Shown: positions 10,304 through 16,126 of the stretch, piece by piece | Layout: each line of letters opens with the position of its first letter | How positions within the stretch are numbered: the stretch's first letter is position 1 | From: Sphingopyxis microcysteis | Lineage (GTDB): Bacteria; Pseudomonadota; Alphaproteobacteria; Sphingomonadales; Sphingomonadaceae | Direction of reading: 5' to 3' | Length of the DNA: 64,000 nt | Assembly: GCF_012274265.1 (NCBI RefSeq) | Contig: NZ_JAANYY010000004.1 | Location: 186,001 to 250,000, forward strand | Position numbers and translations under genes: made by a program | The notes under the pieces: model-generated | The model's database searches: none | What the model saw: the letters and a program-made list of their open reading frames with translations, nothing else | Told to the model about the DNA's origin: nothing

Positions 10304-10405
10304 GTTTAACGGCCTGCCCTTCGCTGCCCCATGGATCAACAGCGCCGATCCAGTCGCGGTCGCGTCATAAACACCGTGGCACTGCCTATTGTATCGGCAG
10401 CGCGG

Positions 10406-10436
10406 TGCAAACCCATCCGTTTGAACCGGGTTTGCA
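10406..10436. promoter_or_regulatory. Inverted repeat in the xdhC-marR divergent region
   Basis: TGCAAACCC (10406-10414) and GGGTTTGCA (10428-10436) are perfect complements with centres 22 bases apart, about two helical turns. The position between a regulator and its divergent neighbour suggests an operator for the MarR protein at 10593. No binding data exist in the sequence itself. Confidence 0.45.
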
Positions 10437-10592
10437 TCGCTTCAGCGCCGCACCTGGGCGCTTTTCAGCAGTTGCGCGCGGACGGACTCTGGTTAGAATC
10501 GACGACGACCGATCGCCCTTACCGACGGTATTGTGTGCGGGATGGAGCCGCGCTGTCGGGGCCATTTTCGGGCGAGAAACGGAGGGCCAGGT

Positions 10593-11108
10593 TTGACGAG
10601 TGATCGGAACAGGAAAGCTGAAGGCACGAATGGTGTCGATGCTCTTTACAAGCGCCCGGGTTTCCTGCTCCGCCGCGCGCATCAGATCAGCGTTTCGCTA
10701 TTCCTGTCCGAAAGCGCGGGTATCGGGGCGACCACCACCCAATATGGCGTGCTCGTGATTCTGCGCCATTACGAGGGCCTCGATCAGATCAGCCTGTCGA
10801 AGAAAGTGGGGTTGGACCGTTCGACCACCGGACTTGTCGTCAAGAAGTTGGCCGATGATGGATTCATCGTGCGCGTTGACGATCCCAAAGACCGCCGCCG
10901 CAAAATCCTTGTCCTGACCGCTAAAGGCGAGCGGCATCTGGAACGGCTACGCGAACCCGCCATCAGGGCGCAAAAAATCGCCCTGTCGGCGTTCACGCCC
11001 GACGAGGCCGAGACGTTCCTGTCATTGCTCGGCAAGTTCGTCGATGAATTCAACGGTGTCGTCCGCGCACCAATTATCGCCGACGCCGTTCCTGCGCAGA
11101 ATCGATAG
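10593..11108 (+). CDS. MarR family transcriptional regulator
   Basis: A 171-residue winged-helix regulator. It shows the MarR layout: N-terminal dimer helices (YKRPGFLLRRAHQIS), the recognition region ISLSKKVGLDRSTTGLVVKKLADDGFI and the wing DPKDRRRKILVLTAKG. The frame is open from 10533, but a TTG at 10593 lies six bases after GGAGGG (10581-10586) and is the best start; no ATG is available early in the frame. Divergent from xdhC with an inverted repeat in the gap, so it may control that operon. Ligand unknown; MarR proteins usually sense small aromatic acids. Confidence 0.85.
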   Translation: MTSDRNRKAEGTNGVDALYKRPGFLLRRAHQISVSLFLSESAGIGATTTQYGVLVILRHYEGLDQISLSKKVGLDRSTTGLVVKKLADDGFIVRVDDPKDRRRKILVLTAKGERHLERLREPAIRAQKIALSAFTPDEAETFLSLLGKFVDEFNGVVRAPIIADAVPAQNR

Positions 11109-11111
11109 GCG

Positions 11112-12152
11112 TCATTGGTTCAGCCCGTGCTTTTTCAGCGCATGGCGGATCTGGTCGTAGCTCAGCCCCAGCGCTTCCGCCGCGACCTTCTGGTTGAAGC
11201 GGCAGCGGGCCATCGTGTCGGACAGGATCTGGCGTTCATAGGCGTCGACCGCGGCGCGCAGGTCGCTGACCGGGCCGCTCGGCGTGGCGCTTGACGTAGG
11301 GGCGGGAGCGGCGGAGGCGGGGGCCGGGGAGGCGCCGCCGCCCTCGGCCTTCGCCGCCGTTTTGCGCGCCACCGGCTGCCAAGGGCTGGCGAAGGGATCG
11401 AAGCTCAGCGCGTCGACGGGCTTTTCGGGGTCGGCCCAGCGATAGATGGCGCGCTCGATGACATTGCGCAGTTCGCGGACGTTGCCCGGCCAGTCGTGCC
11501 CCTCCATCGCCGCGAGCGCGCGCGGCCCGAACCCCGGCCATTCTTCCCAGCCAAGGACGGTCGCCATGCGCTGCCCGAAATAGGTGGCGAGCACCTCGAT
11601 ATCGCCCTCGCGCGCACGTAGCGGGGGCAGGGTGATGACCTCGAACGACAGCCGGTCGAGCAGGTCGGCGCGGAAGCGGTTTTCGTCGACCAGCGCGGGC
11701 AGATGTTCGTTGGTTGCCGCGACGATGCGGACGTCGACGCGGATCGGGCGCGACGAACCGACGCGCGTCACCTCGCCATATTCGACCGCGCGCAGCAGCC
11801 GCTCCTGCGCTCCCATCGACATCGTCGCGAGCTCGTCCAGGAACAATGTGCCGCCGTCGGCCTCTTCGAATCGGCCTGCGCGGGTGCGTGTCGCGCCGGT
11901 GAAGGCACCCGCCTCGTGCCCGAACAATTCGGACTCGATCAGCGTCTCGGGCATCGCGGCGCAGTTCATGATCACATAGGGTCGGTCCCAGCGCGTCGAC
12001 AGGCGGTGCAGGCGTTCGGCGATCAGTTCCTTCCCCGTCCCGCGCTCACCGATCACCAGCACCGGCCGGTCGAGCGATGCGGCCAGGCTGGCGCGTTCGA
12101 CCGCGTCCTGAAAGGCCGCGGACTGGCCGATAAACTGGGTTTCGCGCTCCAT
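11112..12152 (-). CDS. pspF: Phage-shock operon activator PspF
   Basis: Sigma-54-dependent AAA+ activator of the psp operon. It lacks an N-terminal sensory domain, as PspF does, and starts directly in the AAA+ module: Walker A GERGTGKE (35-42), the sigma-54 contact loop GAFTGA (82-87), Walker B GGTLFLDE and the arginine-finger region. An unusual Ala/Pro-rich linker (about residues 245-285) precedes the C-terminal Fis-type helix-turn-helix (NQKVAAEALGLSYDQIRHALKKHGL). Divergent from the psp operon, whose promoter carries a -24/-12 element. A TTG six bases upstream of the ATG at 12152 is an alternative start. Confidence 0.95.
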   Translation of the reverse strand: MERETQFIGQSAAFQDAVERASLAASLDRPVLVIGERGTGKELIAERLHRLSTRWDRPYVIMNCAAMPETLIESELFGHEAGAFTGATRTRAGRFEEADGGTLFLDELATMSMGAQERLLRAVEYGEVTRVGSSRPIRVDVRIVAATNEHLPALVDENRFRADLLDRLSFEVITLPPLRAREGDIEVLATYFGQRMATVLGWEEWPGFGPRALAAMEGHDWPGNVRELRNVIERAIYRWADPEKPVDALSFDPFASPWQPVARKTAAKAEGGGASPAPASAAPAPTSSATPSGPVSDLRAAVDAYERQILSDTMARCRFNQKVAAEALGLSYDQIRHALKKHGLNQ

Positions 12153-12252
12153 TCCCAATCATTGGCAAATTTTCCCGCTCGATGGCAAGTCAAATCGATG
12201 GCGAAAGCGATTTGCGAGTCAATTTGCGCGGTTTTGCGTCGCTTTGAGCAAT

Positions 12253-12268
12253 TGGCACGGTGTCTGCA
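12253..12268 (+). promoter_or_regulatory. Sigma-54 promoter of the psp operon
   Basis: TTGGCACGGTGTCTGCA has the invariant GG at 12254-12255 and GC at 12266-12267, 12 bases apart as in the -24/-12 consensus. The region just upstream (12160-12250) is AT-richer, with repeated GGCAA/GATGGC and TTTGCG motifs that may be PspF sites. Divergent pspF and downstream pspA support the assignment. Confidence 0.9.
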
Positions 12269-12329
12269 TCGTGGAAACCGAACCGGGACAAATGTTCCGG
12301 TGCAGCGACAACCACAGGAAGGTTAGATC

Positions 12330-12500
12330 ATGAAGTCGATGTTTGCCCAAGCCGCCACTTTCGTGCTGAGCACGGCCGGAGCGCTGGCCATCCTCGTCGG
12401 AGCGATCGACCAGCCGCAGGTTGCGGCCAGTGCCACCGGCGTTCACGCCGGCCCGCTGGTTGCCGCTGTCATGTCCCCGGCGGTCAGCGCTTTGGCCTGA
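12330..12500 (+). CDS. Small hydrophobic leader protein of the psp operon
   Basis: A 56-residue protein and the first gene after the sigma-54 promoter. AGGAAGG precedes the ATG by seven bases. The product begins MKSMFAQAATFVLSTAGALA, a hydrophobic stretch that could be a membrane anchor or an uncleaved signal, and ends in an Ala/Val-rich segment. I do not recognise a family. A strong hairpin follows directly, so expression of this gene relative to pspA may be set by partial termination. It may be a psp-specific membrane peptide, or a leader whose translation affects the hairpin. Confidence 0.72.
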   Translation: MKSMFAQAATFVLSTAGALAILVGAIDQPQVAASATGVHAGPLVAAVMSPAVSALA

Positions 12501-12506
12501 CCGGCA

Positions 12507-12557
12507 CTGGTGCCGGGGCACTCTCCCCCCTTGCCCCGCCCCGGCACCAGCCTTTTT
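12507..12557 (+). terminator. Strong hairpin with T-run between the leader gene and pspA
   Basis: CTGGTGCCGGGG (12507-12518) pairs perfectly with CCCCGGCACCAG (12539-12550), followed by CCTTTTTG. This meets intrinsic-terminator criteria, yet it lies inside the presumed psp transcript 47 bases before pspA. It could be an attenuator or an RNA-processing site. Confidence 0.8.
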
Positions 12558-12603
12558 GTTTAGAACAGACCAAGGTCTCCAGATTTCGACAGGAGTTTTT
12601 CAG

Positions 12604-13269
12604 ATGGGTATTTTTTCACGCACCCGCGACATCATCGCCGCCAACGTCACCGACCTGCTCGACCGGGCCGAAGATCCCGAAAAGATGATCCGCCAGATCA
12701 TCTTCGAGATGAACGAAACGCTCGTCGAAGTCCGCGCGTCGGCTGCCCGCACGATCGCCGACCAGAAGGAAATGCGCCGCCACATCGCGAAGCTCGAAAG
12801 CCTGCAGGACAGCTGGAAGGAAAAGGCCGAACTGGCGCTGTCGAAGGACCGCGAAGACCTGGCCACCGCCGCGCTGGTCGAAAAGCAGAAGGCCGGCGAC
12901 ATGGCCGACAAGCTGAAGGCCGAGATCGCCACGCTCGACGACGCGCTCAAGGGCTATGAGGCCGATATCGCCAAGCTGCAGAAAAAGCTTTCGGAAGCGC
13001 GCGCGCGCCAGTCGAGCGTCGTCAACCGCCTCGAAAGCGCGGAAAACAAGTATAAGCTGCGCGAAATGACCAACGGCGACCGCGTCGAAGATGCCTTCTC
13101 GCGCTTTGAAATCCTCGAACGCCGCGTCGATGAAGCCGAAGGCCGCGCCGATGCGCTGAACCTCGGCTATAAAAAGTCGCTCGACGAGGAAATCGCCGAA
13201 CTGCAGGCCGCCGACAAGGTCGCCGACGAACTCGCCGCGCTGAAGGCCGCGCAGGCCAGCAAGCAATAA
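12604..13269 (+). CDS. pspA: Phage shock protein A
   Basis: Peripheral membrane protein of the ESCRT-III/Vipp1 superfamily that coats and stabilises damaged inner membrane and, in the resting state, inhibits PspF. The 221-residue product starts MGIFSRTRDIIAANVTDLLDRAEDPEKMIRQ-like, with the amphipathic first helix and the strongly conserved AEDP element, and continues as a long coiled coil (heptads about 25-190). Length matches the E. coli protein. GGAG in ACAGGAGTTTTTCAG supplies the ribosome site. It is followed 12 bases later by pspB. Confidence 0.97.
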   Translation: MGIFSRTRDIIAANVTDLLDRAEDPEKMIRQIIFEMNETLVEVRASAARTIADQKEMRRHIAKLESLQDSWKEKAELALSKDREDLATAALVEKQKAGDMADKLKAEIATLDDALKGYEADIAKLQKKLSEARARQSSVVNRLESAENKYKLREMTNGDRVEDAFSRFEILERRVDEAEGRADALNLGYKKSLDEEIAELQAADKVADELAALKAAQASKQ

Positions 13270-13281
13270 GGAGCCAGACCG

Positions 13282-13557
13282 ATGGAAGAAGTCATCGTCG
13301 TCCCGATCGTCATCGGCACGCTCTTCCTTGGTCTGCCCTGGCTGATCCTCCACTACATCACCAAGTGGAAGCAGGCCAAGACGCTGACCGGAGAGGACGA
13401 GCAACTGCTCGACGAATTGTACGACACCGCGCGCCGCCTCGAAAACCGGCTGCACACTGTCGAACGGATCATCAGCGCCGACCATCCCGACTTCCGCCCT
13501 GCGGTGCGTAGCGATGAAGAACTGGCGCAACTTGAAAATACCAGCCGGAGGAACTGA
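13282..13557 (+). CDS. pspB: Phage shock protein B
   Basis: Inner-membrane sensor or adaptor that, with PspC, relays envelope stress to PspA. In this 91-residue protein, residues 4-25 form one membrane segment (IVVPIVIGTLFLGLPWLILHY), followed by a cytosolic coiled coil with LENRLHTVERIISADHPDFR. That matches the LENRIxTLERILDxEHPxWR pattern of PspB. Its stop is one base from the pspC start, so the two are coupled. The VERI core recurs in the downstream small proteins. Confidence 0.93.
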   Translation: MEEVIVVPIVIGTLFLGLPWLILHYITKWKQAKTLTGEDEQLLDELYDTARRLENRLHTVERIISADHPDFRPAVRSDEELAQLENTSRRN

Positions 13558-13558
13558 G

Positions 13559-13939
13559 ATGTCTGCCAGCCGCACGAAATTCTACCTCGACAAACAGAAC
13601 GCCAAATGGAGCGGCGTCTGCGCCGGGATCGCCGATTACAGCGGTGTCGACGTCCTCTGGGTCCGCGTCGGCGCGGTGCTGCTGACCCTGATGGGGGGCT
13701 TTCCCTGGACGCTGATCGCTTACTGGATGATCGCCTGGATGGGGACGCCAAAACCCTTCGCGCTCTATGGCTCGAGCGAAGAGGCGAAATTCTGGCAGGG
13801 GGTGCGCAGCAACCCGACCGCGTCGACCCGCGACATCAAGTCGCGCTTTCGCGACATCGACCGCCGCCTCGCCGACATCGAACAATATTACACCAGCCAC
13901 AACCGCCGCCTCGCCGACGAGATCGACGCCCTGCGTTAA
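13559..13939 (+). CDS. pspC: Phage shock protein C
   Basis: Inner-membrane partner of PspB. The 126-residue product carries a PspC domain over residues 6-65: KWSGVCAGIADYSGVDVLWVR, then a long hydrophobic segment (GAVLLTLMGGFPWTLIAYWMIAW) and GTPKP. The C-terminal cytosolic part (about 75-126) is a coiled coil with paired SRFRDIDRRLADIEQYY and HNRRLADEIDALR units. It starts two bases after the pspB stop and has GGAGGAAC as its ribosome site. Confidence 0.95.
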   Translation: MSASRTKFYLDKQNAKWSGVCAGIADYSGVDVLWVRVGAVLLTLMGGFPWTLIAYWMIAWMGTPKPFALYGSSEEAKFWQGVRSNPTASTRDIKSRFRDIDRRLADIEQYYTSHNRRLADEIDALR

Positions 13940-13985
13940 TTCGGGGCGCTGAGCGAACGGGCTGGATGCAACAGGGAGAAGACAG

Positions 13986-14285
13986 ATGAATTTCGGTGGT
14001 ACCGGTTTCGTCCTCGCCATTATCGCATTGTCGATCGGCGGCTGGATGTTCACCACCTGGATCCGCGCCAAGCACGGCTATCCGGTTGAAAATGAATGGG
14101 GTGGCACGGTTCATCGAACCGACCCCGACGCTGATCGAAAAATCGCACTGCTGACCGATGACAATGCCAAGCTGGCAGGGCAGGTCAGCCGCCTGGAAGA
14201 GCGGATTTCGGTGCTCGAACGCATCGCCACCGAAAATCATGGTCAGGCGGCGCAGCTCGCCGACCAGATCGACCGCCTGCGCTGA
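13986..14285 (+). CDS. PspB-signature small membrane protein 1
   Basis: A 99-residue protein with one N-terminal membrane segment (residues 7-25), a short motif HGYPVENEWGG, then a coiled coil ending in SRLEERISVLERIATENHG. The VLERI core is the element that marks PspB. It shares the GYP(V/L)EN motif with the next gene, so the two are probably tandem duplicates. It follows pspC by 46 bases with GGGAGAAGACAG as ribosome site. No specific function is known to me; a role in the membrane-stress complex is inferred from position and motif. Confidence 0.85.
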   Translation: MNFGGTGFVLAIIALSIGGWMFTTWIRAKHGYPVENEWGGTVHRTDPDADRKIALLTDDNAKLAGQVSRLEERISVLERIATENHGQAAQLADQIDRLR

Positions 14286-14296
14286 GGGGAACCACA

Positions 14297-14614
14297 ATGA
14301 ATGCAGAATTACTGAATACCATTGCCCCGGGGATGGCTGTTCTGGGCCTCGCCGCAATCGGTGGCTGGATCTTCACCACCTGGCTGCGCGTCAAGAACGG
14401 CTATCCGCTCGAAAACAGCTGGGGCAAGGCGGTCTATCCCAAGACCAGCGACGAGGCGATGGAACGCGTCAAGCTGATCAGCCAGGAAAATGCCCAGCTG
14501 CGCGCCGAACTGGGTTCGGTGAAGGATCGCCTGGCCGTCGTCGAACGCATCGTCACCGACGAAGGGCACCGGGTGGCGGCGGAGATCGAGGCGCTGCGGC
14601 GCCCGGCGAACTGA
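14297..14614 (+). CDS. PspB-signature small membrane protein 2
   Basis: A 105-residue protein. The membrane segment is at residues 10-30 (APGMAVLGLAAIGGWIFTTW), followed by KNGYPLENSWG, then a coiled coil with VKDRLAVVERIVTDEGHRVAAEIEAL. Membrane segment and motif align closely with the preceding gene (GGW(M/I)FTTW(I/L)R), which points to recent duplication. It begins 11 bases after the preceding stop, with GAGGGGAACC as ribosome site. Likely cotranscribed with the psp genes. Confidence 0.85.
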   Translation: MNAELLNTIAPGMAVLGLAAIGGWIFTTWLRVKNGYPLENSWGKAVYPKTSDEAMERVKLISQENAQLRAELGSVKDRLAVVERIVTDEGHRVAAEIEALRRPAN

Positions 14615-14625
14615 GGAGAGCGGTC

Positions 14626-14874
14626 ATGGGCGACGCCATCTGGATCCTGATCCCCCTCGCTCCCTTCCTGCTTGGCGGTTTTGCCATCTGGTCGAAGCAC
14701 CAGCAAAAGATGATCGAGAAACAGTCCGAAATGACCGCCGAAAAGGCCGCGCAATATGCGGCGGCGACCGAACGGCTGGAACAGCGGGTCCGGGTTCTCG
14801 AGCGGATCGTTACCGACAAGGGAATTGACGTCGCCGACGAGATCGAAAAGCTGCGCGACGCTCCGCTGAACTGA
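14626..14874 (+). CDS. PspB-signature small membrane protein 3
   Basis: An 82-residue protein with an N-terminal membrane segment (IWILIPLAPFLLGGFAIW, residues 5-22) and a coiled coil over the remainder, with RLEQRVRVLERIVTDKGIDV and EIEKLRD. It lacks the GYPxEN motif of the two preceding genes, and by length and layout it is nearest to PspB itself. It starts 11 bases after the previous stop behind GAGGAGAG. Probably part of the psp transcript. Confidence 0.85.
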   Translation: MGDAIWILIPLAPFLLGGFAIWSKHQQKMIEKQSEMTAEKAAQYAAATERLEQRVRVLERIVTDKGIDVADEIEKLRDAPLN

Positions 14875-14921
14875 AGCAACCGAATTGAAGCAACGATAAG
14901 AAAATACGGAAGGATCCCCCC

Positions 14922-15188
14922 ATGAACCCGTTTGAAATGGTTATCGGCATCGTCCTGATCGTCACGATCGGTAGCGTCGTCCGCGCCAAATATGGCGTCC
15001 GCCGCGACCACAAGGGCAACGAGTTTTTCGCCGCTCCCGCCGACAATGGCGAGACCAAGGCGCTGCAGGCCGAAATCCGCGCGCTCAAGGACCGTATCCA
15101 GGTGCTCGAACGCATCGCCACCGACAACAACCGCGCCGTGACGCTCGATCAGGAAATCGAGAAGCTGCGCGACCGGTCGCCCTCCTGA
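14922..15188 (+). CDS. PspB-signature small membrane protein 4
   Basis: An 88-residue protein. The membrane segment is MVIGIVLIVTIGSVVRAKYG (about 6-21). A linker with RRDHKGNEFFAAP follows, then a coiled coil LKDRIQVLERIATDNNRAVT and EIEKLRD. The VLERIATDN core is nearly the same as in protein 1. The gap before it (47 bases) holds a duplicated GAATTGAAGCAAC. The ribosome site is AAGGA. Confidence 0.83.
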   Translation: MNPFEMVIGIVLIVTIGSVVRAKYGVRRDHKGNEFFAAPADNGETKALQAEIRALKDRIQVLERIATDNNRAVTLDQEIEKLRDRSPS

Positions 15189-15215
15189 CGACCTTGACGA
15201 AGAAGGAGCCGCATC

Positions 15216-15473
15216 ATGGCCACCATTACGTCTGATCTTGCCTCCAACCTGATGGTGAGCGCCGTCGCCCTGACCGCCCTGACGATCATGAGCCTGGCTG
15301 CGCTGCGCGGCTGGCGCGACTGGATCCAGCTCAAGCGCGAAGAACTCGCCGCTGGGCATGTCAACGTCGCCCACGACGCGGCGGTCCCCCACGCCGGGTC
15401 GCGGATCGAGATCGCTGACCTCAAAGAACGGCTGCGCAAGCTGGAAGCGATCGCCGCGGGGGTCGATCTATAA
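15216..15473 (+). CDS. PspB-signature small membrane protein 5 (divergent)
   Basis: An 85-residue protein with a membrane segment at about residues 11-30 (LMVSAVALTALTIMSLAAL), then RGWRDWIQLKREEL. The C-terminal half has IADLKERLRKLEAIAAGVDL, in which the VLERI core has drifted to KLEAI. It is the last gene of the array, preceded by AAGGAG, and an inverted-repeat element follows directly. The relation to the other four rests on layout and the weak motif. Confidence 0.75.
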   Translation: MATITSDLASNLMVSAVALTALTIMSLAALRGWRDWIQLKREELAAGHVNVAHDAAVPHAGSRIEIADLKERLRKLEAIAAGVDL

Positions 15474-15478
15474 TGTCC

Positions 15479-15554
15479 GTCGCCCCCGCGAAGGCGGGGG
15501 CCGCGGGCGAGACAGCGTGAGGCCGACAACGGCCCCCGCCTTCGCGGGGGCGAC
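15479..15554. repeat. Inverted-repeat element, CCCCCGCGAAGGCGGGGG family
   Basis: Arms GTCGCCCCCGCGAAGGCGGG at the left and the complementary end CGCGGGGGCGAC at the right, about 28 bases apart. It lies at the end of the psp operon and could also act as a transcript end. Confidence 0.88.
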
Positions 15555-15613
15555 GAAAAGGCGGAAAGCTTCTCGCTCTTCCCACTCCCTCCCAAATCTG
15601 CCAGTGCCGCCCC

Positions 15614-16024
15614 ATGCGCAGCCTGACCGACATCCACGACGAATATGACTTCCTCGACGGCGACGACCGTTATCGCCTCCTGATCGAACTCGGCCGCGAG
15701 CTGGAGCCGATGCCCGAAGCGCTCAAGACCGACGCGACGCTGGTGCGCGGATGCAGCGCCAGCGTCTGGGTCTATCCGGTGCCGCAGGCCGACGGCCGCC
15801 TGCATTTCCTCGCCGACAGCAACGCCGCGATCACCAAGGGCATCGTCGCGCTCGTCCTCGCCGCGGTGCAGGACAAACCCGCGGTCGAGGTCGCGGACAT
15901 GGACATCGCCGCCGCGCTCGCCCCCTTCGACCTCACGCGCCAGCTGTCGTCGAACCGCACCCAGGGCGTCCCCAACATGATCGCGCTGGTCCAGGACACG
16001 GCCCGTCGCATCGCCGCCGACTGA
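15614..16024 (+). CDS. sufE: SufE family cysteine desulfurase sulfur acceptor
   Basis: Accepts persulfide sulfur from the desulfurase SufS and delivers it to the SufBCD scaffold for Fe-S cluster assembly; cytosolic. The 136-residue protein has the family hallmarks EYDFLDGDDRYRLLIELG at the N-terminus, VRGCSASVW with the acceptor Cys at residue 47, and SSNRTQGVPNM at the C-terminal end. No good ribosome site precedes the ATG. The other suf genes are not in the window. Confidence 0.93.
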   Translation: MRSLTDIHDEYDFLDGDDRYRLLIELGRELEPMPEALKTDATLVRGCSASVWVYPVPQADGRLHFLADSNAAITKGIVALVLAAVQDKPAVEVADMDIAAALAPFDLTRQLSSNRTQGVPNMIALVQDTARRIAAD

Positions 16025-16075
16025 CGGCCACCGCCGCCAGCGCCGCGGCCCGCAATTCAGAACGAACATGAAAAA

Positions 16076-16110
16076 GGGCGCGGGAGTTGCCTCCCGCGCC
16101 CTGTTTTCTT
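16076..16110. terminator. Bidirectional terminator between sufE and the TonB receptor gene
   Basis: GGGCGCGGGAG (16076-16086), loop TTGC, CTCCCGCGCCC (16091-16101). It is flanked by AAAAA on the left and TGTTTTCTTT on the right, so it can end both convergent transcripts. Confidence 0.92.
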
Positions 16111-16126
16111 TGCCTGTCGGTACGGC

